Source: JBCCGI01 sp039029355 (GTDB lineage Bacteria; Planctomycetota; UBA1135; GCA-002686595). From it: 7,608 bases of DNA. The stretch covers positions 1-7,608 of the forward strand of contig JBCCGI010000170.1 in the NCBI GenBank assembly GCA_039029355.1, in the 5' to 3' direction. The notes under the pieces are model-generated. The model did no database searches. It was not told the DNA's origin and was given only the letters and a program-made list of their open reading frames with translations. The translations under genes were made by a program, and so were the position numbers. Shown piece after piece: positions 1 to 6,290 of this stretch (its first letter is position 1; every line of letters begins with the position of its first letter).

Positions 1-844
1 CCGGCACCCCGGCGGCCATGATCTGGTCCAGCACGAGGTAGGCCTCGGCCGCGCCGTCCAGGATCAGCTCGATGTCGAACTCCTGGGCCACGCGGATCGC
101 GGTCAGCAGGTCGTGCGCGCGGTGCGCGGTGACCAGCAGCGGCACCTCGCGCCGCAGCACCTGGGCGAGCGCCTCCAGGCGCAGGTCGCGCGCGACCGGC
201 TCGTCCTCCTCGGCCTGCTGCAGCCGCGCCAGGTAGCCCTTGGCGCGCAGCAGCTCGGCGCGCAGGAGCGCCACCGCCTTGGCGCGCGTGCCGGGCGAGC
301 CGTCCTCGCGCTGCGCCGCCTCGCCGAGCGTGCAGGCGACCATCGCGAAGGGGCGGATCACGGCCTCCTCGACCGTGTCGCCCCGGGTCTTGGCGATCAG
401 CGTCTGCCCCGAGACGACCGCGCCGGGCGCGTGGCCGGTGTGGACGGTCGTGACGCCGAAGCCGCGCAGGTAGGCGATCAGCGGCTCGCGCGGGTTGTAG
501 CCGTCGATGGCGCGCAGCTCGGGCTGCACGGGCTCGGAGCGCTCCAGCTGCTCCTGGTCGTGGGCGTGGTTGAGCCAGCCGGCGAGCCCGACCACCGAGT
601 GTGCGTCGACCAGCCCGGGCGTGACGACCGGCGCTTCGAGCACCTGCACGCCGACCGGGATCGGTACCTCGCTGGCCGGTCCGACCGCTGCGATCTTGCC
701 GCCGCGCACGACGACGACCGCGTTGCGCACCGTCGGGCCGGCCATGGTGTGGAGCTCGCCCGCCCGCACCGCCAGGTCCTGGGCGCTCGCCCCGCTCGCG
801 AGCAGGGCGAAGCAGAGCGCCGCGGCGAAGCCGAGCCGCCTCAC
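1..844 (-). CDS. Secreted amidohydrolase paralogue lacking metal ligands (3' end outside window)
   Basis: The first 281 codons are present and the gene runs off the left edge. It begins with GTG at 844, inside a GTGA overlap with the upstream amidohydrolase, with GGAGGT six bases upstream. Residues 1-22 form a signal peptide (basic VRR, hydrophobic core, ASA before QD), so export is expected. An N-terminal beta-rich segment leads into PGLVDAHSVVGL (77-88). The protein aligns along its length with its neighbour: both have SGQT (145-148 here) and PGTRAK (184-189 here). The amidohydrolase metal sites are changed. HxH reads H82-S-V84, the strand-5 histidine position is T239, and the strand-6 histidine pair is D263-G264. 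It is therefore probably a non-catalytic member of the imidazolonepropionase-like amidohydrolase superfamily. The frame is intact, so it looks maintained rather than decaying. Any remaining metal ligands would lie in the missing C-terminal part. Sure of the fold, less sure of inactivity. Confidence 0.88.
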   Translation of the reverse strand, partial: MRRLGFAAALCFALLASGASAQDLAVRAGELHTMAGPTVRNAVVVVRGGKIAAVGPASEVPIPVGVQVLEAPVVTPGLVDAHSVVGLAGWLNHAHDQEQLERSEPVQPELRAIDGYNPREPLIAYLRGFGVTTVHTGHAPGAVVSGQTLIAKTRGDTVEEAVIRPFAMVACTLGEAAQREDGSPGTRAKAVALLRAELLRAKGYLARLQQAEEDEPVARDLRLEALAQVLRREVPLLVTAHRAHDLLTAIRVAQEFDIELILDGAAEAYLVLDQIMAAGVP

Positions 845-2193
845 CGCGCCACCTCCGGAGCGCAGCAGCCGCCGTTCACGCGGTCGTCGCCGGCGCCGTA
901 GCCGCCGACGGCGAACAGCCGGTCGCCCGGGTCGCCGCGGTCGAAGACCTGCTGGCCCTCGACCCAGGTCTCGAGCACCTTGGTGTAGACCGACAGCGGG
1001 TCGCCGTCGAGCACGACGAAGTCCGCGTCCTTGCCGACCTCGAGGCTGCCGACGCGCTCCTGCAGGTCGAGCATCTCGGCCCCCGCGAGCGTCAGGCCCT
1101 CCAGCGCCATCCGCCGCGACATCCCCGCGCGCACCGCGAGGGCGGCCGAGCGCAGGAACAGGCGCGAGTCGGTGATCAGGTCGTCGGTGTGGAACGCGGT
1201 GCGCGCGCCGACCGCCTCGAGCACCGCGCCGGTGTCGAAGCGGACCTCGAGCGCCTCCTGCTTGCCGCCGGGGCTGTCGACCACGATGAGCGAGGTCGGC
1301 ACGCCCGCGGCCGCGATCTCATCGGCCACCTTCCAGGCCTCGCTGGCGTGGTGCAGCACGACGCGGAAGCCGAACTCCTCGGCCAGGCGCAGCACGGTCA
1401 GGATGTCGTCGTGGCGGTGCGTGTGGTGGTGCACGATGCGCTTGCCTTCGAGCACCTCGACCAGCGCCTCCAGGCCCAGGTCGCGGTCGGGCCGCTTGTC
1501 CGCGTCGTCGCCGGCGCGCTCGATCTTCGCGGCGTACTCGCGCGCCTCCTGCAGCATGGCGCGCACCAGCGCGGCGGACTTGGCGCGCGTGCCGGGGAAG
1601 GGGGGATCGCGGCGCGGGTTGGTGCCGTTGGCCATCTTCAGCCCGCCCATCGGCGCGCCGTCCGGACCCTCGATGGCGAGCTCCTCGACCGTCGTCCCGT
1701 CGCGCAGCTTGAGGTAGGCGGTCTGGCCGCTGCAGAGGTGCCCCGAGCCGGGCATCACGTTGATCGTGGTCAGCCCGCCGGCGCGCGCGCGGGCGAAGCC
1801 GGGGGCGCGGGCGTTGATCGAGTCGAGGGCCCGGGCCTCGGGCTGCAGCGGCGAGGACGAGTCGCCGCCGGACACCCCGCCGAGGTGGCTGTGGGTGTCC
1901 ACCAGGCCCGGCAGGATCACGCGGCCGGTGACGTCGCGCACCTCGGCGCCCACGGGGATCGGGGTAACTTCGAGCGCCCCGACGTGCAGGATCACCCCGT
2001 CGCGCACCACCAGCACGCCGTTCTCGATCTCACCGCCGGCGATCGGGATCAGCCGCGCGCCGACGAAGGCCACCGCGACGTCCGAGCCCGCCCCCTGGGC
2101 GGGTTCGCGCGCGGCGGACCGCTCCGCGCCGAGCGCGGTAGGGGTGAGGGCGAGGGCCAGGGGAGCCACGAGGGCCAGCGGGAGAGCAAACAT
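841..2193 (-). CDS. Secreted metal-dependent amidohydrolase (imidazolonepropionase-like)
   Basis: A 450-residue TIM-barrel amidohydrolase, a normal length for the family. ATG at 2193 is preceded by AGGAGG (2198-2203) at good spacing. Residues 1-23 are a hydrophobic signal peptide ending TALGA, though without a basic start. The usual order follows: an N-terminal beta sandwich with VVRDGVILHVG, then PGLVDTHSH (95-103) carrying the HxH metal pair H101/H103, a histidine cluster HHHTHRHDD (255-263), HHASEA (281-286), FHTDD (334-338) with the likely catalytic aspartate, and the closing GKDADFVVLDGDP (387-399). All ligands expected for an active hydrolase therefore seem present. The family hydrolyses C-N bonds in cyclic amides, imidazolones or some dipeptides; the substrate cannot be read here. 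The reaction would take place outside the cytoplasm. The gene overlaps its degenerate paralogue by four bases. The last 35 residues (a Gly-rich tail with two adjacent Cys) are outside the usual domain. Confidence 0.93.
   Translation of the reverse strand: MFALPLALVAPLALALTPTALGAERSAAREPAQGAGSDVAVAFVGARLIPIAGGEIENGVLVVRDGVILHVGALEVTPIPVGAEVRDVTGRVILPGLVDTHSHLGGVSGGDSSSPLQPEARALDSINARAPGFARARAGGLTTINVMPGSGHLCSGQTAYLKLRDGTTVEELAIEGPDGAPMGGLKMANGTNPRRDPPFPGTRAKSAALVRAMLQEAREYAAKIERAGDDADKRPDRDLGLEALVEVLEGKRIVHHHTHRHDDILTVLRLAEEFGFRVVLHHASEAWKVADEIAAAGVPTSLIVVDSPGGKQEALEVRFDTGAVLEAVGARTAFHTDDLITDSRLFLRSAALAVRAGMSRRMALEGLTLAGAEMLDLQERVGSLEVGKDADFVVLDGDPLSVYTKVLETWVEGQQVFDRGDPGDRLFAVGGYGAGDDRVNGGCCAPEVAR
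851..856 (-). promoter_or_regulatory. Ribosome binding site inside the upstream gene, setting the GTG start
   Basis: On the minus strand these bases read GGAGGT, six bases before the GTG at 844. They lie inside the last codons of the upstream amidohydrolase, whose TGA stop (843-841) overlaps the GTG. This supports the GTG start and suggests translational coupling, giving near-equal output of the two paralogues. Confidence 0.7.
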
Positions 2194-2332
2194 CGATCCT
2201 CCTCCGAAGCCGGCCTCCTATCCGAAGCCGGGTAGAGGTCGCAGTCTAGCCCGGAGCCCGCGCGAGATCGCGGGGCAGCTCCCGTTCCGCCGGTGCCGGC
2301 GGCTCCGCCGCGTGAGCGTTCCCCCCAACGCG

Positions 2333-2373
2333 AGAGCGGCCGCCGCGGCGGGGGTTGCCGAGGCGGCCGCTCT
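2333..2373 (-). terminator. Perfect 12-bp inverted repeat after the hydrolase-fold gene, probable terminator
   Basis: AGAGCGGCCGCC (2333-2344) and GGCGGCCGCTCT (2362-2373) are perfect complements separated by 17 bases. The stem starts about 26 bases past the stop of the gene ending at 2399. No good T-run follows on the minus strand (CGCGTTGGGG comes next); on the plus strand TCGTTTG follows. It is probably a GC-stem terminator without a U-tract, or a 3'-end stabilising structure. The rest of the 2194-2398 gap holds only a short GC hairpin (2287-2302) and an 11-base direct repeat, TCCGAAGCCGG, at 2203-2213 and 2221-2231. Confidence 0.5.
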
Positions 2374-2398
2374 TCGTTTGCGCGGGGCGGGGGTGGGC

Positions 2399-3226
2399 CT
2401 ACGTCGGGGGGAAGGCCTTCTCCTTCATCCACTTCGCGATGCTGACGCAGGTCTTGCGCTCGACCTTGGGCGTTTCGTCGGCCTTCTTCTTGGCCGAGCA
2501 AACCATCAGCTCGATGAACGGGTGCCCGCCCGAGGCCTGGTGGGCCTCCTGGATCATCGCCTCGGTGGCCTTCTTCTCGGCCTTCTTGGAGACGATGTAG
2601 GTCGGCAGGCCGCCGAGCTCCTGGAGGTCGCCGGCCACGTCGATCCCGAGCTCCTCGGAGCGCGGCTCGATCAGCGCCACCGAGCGCACGTTCTCGTCGC
2701 GCAGCGAGTGCCGCGCCGCGAGCGCGGCGCCGGCGCGGAAGCCGACCAGGTTCAGGTTGGTCGAGTGGACCTCCTTGCGGTCGCGCAGCCAACCCGAGGC
2801 GGCTTCGAGGTCGCGCACCGCCAGCGCCCAGAGGCGCTTGCGGCCGTCGTCGTCGAGCTTGGCCCAGTCGGTCTCGTCCTGGGCGCTCTCGCCGTGCCCG
2901 CGGAGGTCGAGGACCAGCACCGCGAAGCCGGTCTTGTGCAGGCGCTCGCCGACGTCCATCAGCTCGGCCCGGCTGGAGCCGGTGTCGTGCACGAGGATGG
3001 CGCCCGGGGCGAGCTGGGTCTTCTTCTTCGGCTCGAAGTAGCTCGCGCGGAGCTTCAGGGAGTCCTTGGTCTTGATCTCGACCGCGGTCGTGTTCTCCCA
3101 CTGGAACGTGGGGGCGCTCGCCATCCCGGTGGCGGAGCGGACGGCTTCACGCTGGGAGTGCGCCGTCGCGATCGGCGCCAACCCGAGCAGGGTGGCGAGG
3201 ATCAGGGCTCGTTGCGCTCGTCGCAT
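2399..3226 (-). CDS. Secreted alpha/beta-hydrolase-fold protein without a nucleophile serine
   Basis: 275 residues. The signal peptide is residues 1 to about 23 (MRRAQR, a hydrophobic core, then TAHS). The core is of the dienelactone hydrolase / S33 type: a strand with GAILVHDTG (75-83) at the oxyanion position, VLVLDLRGHGES (103-114), which is a standard motif of the fold, and LNLVGFRAG (158-166) at the nucleophile elbow. There the GxSxG serine is arginine (R164, codon CGC). The acid-bearing strand reads LPTYIVSKKAEKK (207-219) with no clear Asp, and the region where the catalytic His is expected reads VCSAKKKAD (242-250). The whole triad thus seems absent, pointing to a binding or structural role. 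The C-terminal third is unusually lysine-rich. No good Shine-Dalgarno precedes ATG 3226, though the signal peptide favours this start. A single gene bounded by likely terminators. Its partner is unknown. Confidence 0.85.
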   Translation of the reverse strand: MRRAQRALILATLLGLAPIATAHSQREAVRSATGMASAPTFQWENTTAVEIKTKDSLKLRASYFEPKKKTQLAPGAILVHDTGSSRAELMDVGERLHKTGFAVLVLDLRGHGESAQDETDWAKLDDDGRKRLWALAVRDLEAASGWLRDRKEVHSTNLNLVGFRAGAALAARHSLRDENVRSVALIEPRSEELGIDVAGDLQELGGLPTYIVSKKAEKKATEAMIQEAHQASGGHPFIELMVCSAKKKADETPKVERKTCVSIAKWMKEKAFPPT

Positions 3227-3380
3227 GGACAGTGTTCGGCAGGTGAGGATCGAGGGGGGGAGAGGAGCCCGATAGCACGACGGCCACCAGCGCTCCCGCC
3301 GGCGTAGCGGCGGGGAGGCCCCGATGGCCGAGCGCTCCGTACTTCGCCTATCGGCGGAGGAGCGATGCAGTCGGAGGTTT

Positions 3381-3442
3381 AAAAAGAGTCCGAGCCCGGG
3401 CTTCCTGGATGAAGTTCACCATAGAAGCTGGCGCCGGGCTCG
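3381..3442 (-). terminator. Long bulged hairpin followed by a five-T tract
   Basis: Read on the minus strand, a 9-bp stem (3434-3442 with 3391-3399) continues after a 5-base bulge (3429-3433) into GCTTC/GAAGC (3424-3428 with 3400-3404), then into a short TGGTGA/TCATCCA stem with a bulged T. About 20 pairs can form in total. After the stem come GACTC and then TTTTT (3385-3381). The five-base gap before the T-run is longer than in textbook intrinsic terminators, but the strand polarity is clear. It could end the helicase transcript, end a separate small RNA, or act as an attenuator for the downstream gene. Confidence 0.5.
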
Positions 3443-3523
3443 CAACCCCTTAGCGAGAGCGCATGGCCCGACTACAGAAGTTCTGGCAAAAGCTTCCTTA
3501 GTGAAACAGCCGAAAGGATTGCC
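3381..3523 (-). ncRNA. Candidate structured RNA or leader element, family unknown
   Basis: On the minus strand two extended hairpins occur in series. The first pairs 3514-3523 (GGCAATCCTT as read) with 3495-3499 plus 3485-3489, giving ten pairs with a 5-base bulge (3490-3494). The second is the terminator-like hairpin. Between them, CTCGC (3457-3453) can pair with GCGAG (3443-3439), which uses bases also needed by the terminator stem, so the two folds exclude each other. Both long hairpins have a 5-base one-sided bulge. The AT-richer composition sets the element off from its surroundings. I could not match it to tRNA, tmRNA, 6S, SRP or RNase P RNA, and I see no clear promoter. Transcription on this strand is inferred only from the T-run. 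Confidence 0.35.
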
Positions 3524-3598
3524 GGGGGTACATCTTCGGAGCGCGCCGCGCCGTGCCTGGGAGGGCTCCTAGCCCGCTTTCGTCACGAGCCGACTCGA

Positions 3599-3617
3599 CG
3601 ACCCCGTTCGGGGGTCG
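3599..3617 (-). terminator. Short hairpin downstream of the helicase gene
   Basis: CGACCCC (3599-3605) and GGGGTCG (3611-3617) form a 7-bp stem around a 5-base loop, about 80 bases past the helicase stop. No T-run follows, so termination here is only a possibility. Confidence 0.25.
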
Positions 3618-3697
3618 CCCGCGGGGGCCGGCGCCCGCAAAAGCACCACCAGACGCCGGGTTGGATCGCACCACCGCGCCGTCTCCAGGACAGCGGG

Positions 3698-5827
3698 CTA
3701 GCCCAGCTCGAGCTGCCTCCGCGCATCCACCTCGTCGCGGTTGATGGCCTGGGCGGCCTCCTCCAACCGCTCCCCGAGATCCCAGGCCGGGTCGATCGAG
3801 CGGCGCACCTGCCGCATCAGCTGCAGGGACATCCGGAAGGTGCGGCAGACGTCCCCGGCGGGGGCGTCGACCAGCTCGGTCAGCTCCTCGAAGGTCGCTC
3901 CGCCGTACCAAGCGACCACCGCCGAGGTCAGCCCCCAGTCCGGCAGCTTCATCGGCACCGGGATGCCCGCCTCGGCCTCCTGGGCCGACAGGCGGTGCAG
4001 CATCTGCGTGATGTGCCGCCGCACGCCGCCGAAGTGCTTGGCCGGGACGTAGACCGGGTCCCCGTGGCGGCGCTCCTCGTGCACCAGGCCGACGAACACC
4101 ACCGCCAAGGCCTGGGGGGGAAGGTTCTCCAGCGCCCCGCGGAACAGCATCTCGGTGATCTGCAGCTCGTAGCCGTGCAGGAGCCGCGCCACCCGGCCGC
4201 GGGCGGTGAGCCGGTCGCTGTCCTCCAGGTAGCCCAGGTCCTCCAAGAGCGCCAGATGGGCGTCCACCAGCCGGTGCTGGCGGCGCTGGTTGCGCTCGCG
4301 CGCCTTCTTGCTGTGCTCGCGGTGCTGGTACTGGTTGAACGACTTGTCCCAGGCCTCGTAGAGCCGCTCGCGCCCCAGGTGCTCGACCAGGTGCAGGATC
4401 GACGAGTACGAGAGCCGAAAGCGCGAGAGCACCGGCTCGGGCCGGCCCGAGTGCACGCGCTTGGCGGGCACGTCCTCGAGCTCGCGCTCGTCGACGAAGG
4501 ACACCACCAGCCCCGCGTCGTCGATGCCCTGGCGCCCCGCGCGTCCCGCCATCTGCATGTAGTCGCGCGTCCGCAGCCAGTCGAACTGGACCCCGTCGAA
4601 CTTGCGCAGCGAGGCGAACACCACCGTCCGCGCGGGCATGTTGATGCCGAGCGCGAAGGTCTCGGTGGCGAAGAGCAGCTTGATCAGGCCCGCGGTGAAG
4701 AGCCGCTCGACGATCTCCTTGTGGATCGGGAGCATGCCCGCGTGGTGGTACGCCACGCCGCGCGAGGCCAGCTGGAACACCTCGCCCCCGAGCGCCTGCT
4801 CGCCGAGCTGGAAGAGGTCGATCAGCTCGAGGGAGAGCGCGGTCATGCGCTCGGATTCCTCCGGGTTCAGGAGCTTCCGATGCTGGTTCTGGAAGGCCAG
4901 CCGCTCGCACTGCTTGCGGCTGAAGGCGAAGACCAGCGCGGGGAACAGATCCTGGGTGTGCAGCTCGGAGAACAGCGTCCCGATCGCGTCGTGGTCGCGC
5001 CCGCCGCGCCCGCCCTTGCCGCCGGGGCGGCGCCCGCGCCGGCGGCCCTTGCGGCCACGCGTCGCGCGCCGCCGCAGCTCGCGCCGCGCCCAGTCGAGCC
5101 GGCCGCCGTCGAAGATGCCCGCACCGCCGGTGAACAGGCGGTGCTTCAGCGGCACCGGGCGCCGTTCGGAGCGGATCACCGCCAGGTCGTGGCGCCGGAT
5201 CTCCCGCAGCCAGGCGCCCAGCTCGTCGAGGTTGGCGATGGTCGCCGAGAGCGCGATGAAGCGGATGTCGGAAGGGGCGAAGATCATGCTCTCCTCCCAC
5301 ACCGAGCCGCGCTCGGGGTCGTCCATGTAGTGGATCTCGTCGAAGATGACGTAGTCCACGTCGTGCAGGCTGCGCGGATCCTCGAACATCGCGTTGCGCA
5401 GGATCTCGGTGGTCATGATGAGCACCTGCGCGCCGGGGTGGATCGTCACGTCCCCGGTCATCAGCCCCACGTCGATCTCGGGGTCGTCCCGGAAGTCGCG
5501 ATACTTCTGGTTCGAGAGGGCCTTAATGGGGGAGGTGTACACGCAACGCCGCCCGCGCCGCACCGCGTCGTCGATCGCGTATTCGGCGATCAGCGTCTTG
5601 CCGGCCCCCGTCGGCGCCGAGACCAGCACGTTGCGCCCGCTGCGGACCGCATCGATCGCGCGGATCTGGAAGTCGAGTAGCTGGAAACCCTTCCAGCTGG
5701 CGAGGCGCTGGGTCGGATCCCCCGGATCCTCGGCGGGGCCGGTTGGGTCTTCTGGGTGTTCGGGGCGCTCGGGCGGTCCGCCGTCGCCGTCGGCCCGCTC
5801 GCGTCGCCTCCTGGATCGTCGCTCCAT
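3698..5827 (-). CDS. Ski2/Mtr4/HelY-like DExH-box RNA helicase
   Basis: 709 residues. This superfamily 2 ATPase probably unwinds structured RNA in the cytoplasm during processing or decay. Motif I is APTGAGKT (71-78); TSPIKALSNQKYRDF (98-112) is motif Ia; motif II is DEIHY (163-167); motif III is SATIAN (194-199). RecA2 carries HHAGMLP (361-367), ATETFALGINMP (387-398, motif V) and QMAGRAGRQG (425-434, motif VI). A winged-helix/helical region follows, with the Ski2-type YEAWDKSFNQYQ (490-501), then a DSHCT-like C-terminus (about 520-700). Instead of the large Mtr4 arch there is only a charged linker (502-519), which makes the protein shorter than actinobacterial HelY (about 900 residues). An Arg/Gly/Lys-rich insert (about 250-277) lies between the RecA domains. 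Residues 1-40 are acidic/Pro-rich and probably disordered. ATG 5827 has GAGG 11 bases upstream, and a 7-bp hairpin (5850-5874) lies in the leader. The exact start is uncertain; the core is not. Confidence 0.95.
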   Translation of the reverse strand: MERRSRRRRERADGDGGPPERPEHPEDPTGPAEDPGDPTQRLASWKGFQLLDFQIRAIDAVRSGRNVLVSAPTGAGKTLIAEYAIDDAVRRGRRCVYTSPIKALSNQKYRDFRDDPEIDVGLMTGDVTIHPGAQVLIMTTEILRNAMFEDPRSLHDVDYVIFDEIHYMDDPERGSVWEESMIFAPSDIRFIALSATIANLDELGAWLREIRRHDLAVIRSERRPVPLKHRLFTGGAGIFDGGRLDWARRELRRRATRGRKGRRRGRRPGGKGGRGGRDHDAIGTLFSELHTQDLFPALVFAFSRKQCERLAFQNQHRKLLNPEESERMTALSLELIDLFQLGEQALGGEVFQLASRGVAYHHAGMLPIHKEIVERLFTAGLIKLLFATETFALGINMPARTVVFASLRKFDGVQFDWLRTRDYMQMAGRAGRQGIDDAGLVVSFVDERELEDVPAKRVHSGRPEPVLSRFRLSYSSILHLVEHLGRERLYEAWDKSFNQYQHREHSKKARERNQRRQHRLVDAHLALLEDLGYLEDSDRLTARGRVARLLHGYELQITEMLFRGALENLPPQALAVVFVGLVHEERRHGDPVYVPAKHFGGVRRHITQMLHRLSAQEAEAGIPVPMKLPDWGLTSAVVAWYGGATFEELTELVDAPAGDVCRTFRMSLQLMRQVRRSIDPAWDLGERLEEAAQAINRDEVDARRQLELG

Positions 5828-5916
5828 GAGCCCGCGATCCTCGCTTTCCGGGCCGCGCGGGGGAAGGGCGGCCCCGAAGATCGTCCCCCTCCGACGCGGT
5901 TCGCGGCGCCGCGTGC

Positions 5917-5945
5917 TTGAGCGCGCCCCGCGCAGACCGTATCAA
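5917..5945 (+). promoter_or_regulatory. Sigma-70-like promoter for the plus-strand operon
   Basis: TTGAGC (5917-5922) and TATCAA (5940-5945) are separated by exactly 17 bases. Each box matches four of six consensus positions. The predicted start of transcription, near 5952, would give a leader of about 60 bases before the ATG at 6014. That leader contains a 6-bp hairpin, CCGGCC/GGCCGG (5960-5975). The promoter lies in the 186-base gap between divergent genes. Support is by pattern only. Confidence 0.4.
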
Positions 5946-6013
5946 GGGAGCTACGTTGCCCGGCCTTGGGGCCGGTACGCCCTCACGACGACCCCCAACC
6001 GCTTTTGGATCTC

Positions 6014-6262
6014 ATGGACCGCAACTCGACCTCCGGCTCGACGCTCGAGCGGCATATCTCCAACCTGAAGATCCTCTCGCGGCTCCTGGCCCACGAGCTG
6101 CGCTCCCAGACCGGGCCGCGCCTCAACCTCAGCCGCGAGGAGGTCACCGAGATCCAGACCAGCATCGACCTCTTCATCGAGGAGTCGTGCAAGCGTCGGG
6201 GCTCGGGCGGTGCTCACACCACCGAGGTCGACGTCACCACGGTCGCCAGCCGTATGAACTGA
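6014..6262 (+). CDS. Small helical protein of unknown function (82 residues)
   Basis: I do not recognise this protein. It is charged and probably all-helical: a helix over about residues 11-31 (LERHISNLKILSRLLAHELR), then LNLSREEVTEIQTS (37-50) running into IDLFIEESCKR (51-61), and a flexible Ser/Gly/Thr tail. It has no signal peptide or membrane segment, so it is probably cytoplasmic, perhaps a small adaptor or regulator. I chose ATG 6014. A TTG at 5966 would add 16 Pro/Asp-rich residues, but it sits in a hairpin loop and its nearest purine-rich stretch is too far away. The Shine-Dalgarno before 6014 is also weak. The gene is first in a likely operon, 28 bases ahead of the next gene and divergent from the helicase. 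The clear change in codon pattern at its start and the tight spacing support a real gene. Confidence 0.7.
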   Translation: MDRNSTSGSTLERHISNLKILSRLLAHELRSQTGPRLNLSREEVTEIQTSIDLFIEESCKRRGSGGAHTTEVDVTTVASRMN

Positions 6263-6290
6263 ACCGCTCCCCGCGCGTTCGGTCGCCACG

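Larger units (their letters stand above)
3227..3697. other. Long intergenic region with an AT-richer structured island
   Basis: This 471-base stretch lies between the helicase stop and the hydrolase-fold gene start. I see no credible protein gene in it. It holds a run of stem-loops: CCCGCCG/CGGCGGG (3295-3301 with 3308-3314), a nested CGCTCC/GGAGCG plus CGCC/GGCG (3333-3364), the long hairpins at 3391-3442 and 3485-3523, and CGACCCC/GGGGTCG (3599-3617). Bases 3370-3530 are clearly richer in A and T than the flanks, which fits either a regulatory RNA or recently acquired DNA. The last part (3540-3697) is ordinary GC-rich sequence. Confidence 0.6.

Noticed and set aside
1189..3307. Long plus-strand frames (1189-2235 and 1760-3307) opposite the amidohydrolase and hydrolase-fold genes
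   Set aside because: They are antisense to frames with clear signal peptides and family motifs, and their own translations show no domain.
3418..3445. A minus-strand promoter, TTGCGA then TATGGT with a 16-base spacer
   Set aside because: Both boxes match only four of six bases and lie inside the arms of the long hairpin, so the match is likely a by-product of that structure.
3360..3540. A tRNA, tmRNA, 6S, SRP or RNase P RNA gene in the AT-richer island
   Set aside because: No T-arm consensus, no CCA end, no tag frame and none of the conserved RNase P or SRP core motifs on either strand.
3324..3572. An 82-codon plus-strand frame in the intergenic island
   Set aside because: No ribosome site and no recognisable domain, and it runs through the strong hairpins. 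It is better explained as non-coding.
3498..5300. A 600-codon open frame on the minus strand overlapping the helicase in another frame
   Set aside because: The translation is Arg/Ala/Gly/Pro-rich without motifs, whereas the overlapping frame has all helicase motifs in order.
3995..5680. A 561-codon open frame on the plus strand opposite the helicase
   Set aside because: It mirrors the helicase codons. The translation is repetitive in Val, Leu, Arg and Ala with no domain, as expected from GC-biased antisense frames.
5966..6013. A TTG start that would extend the 82-residue protein by 16 residues
   Set aside because: The TTG lies in the loop of a 6-bp hairpin and the AAGGGAG upstream is about 15 bases away. 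The added residues are Pro/Asp-rich and look non-coding.
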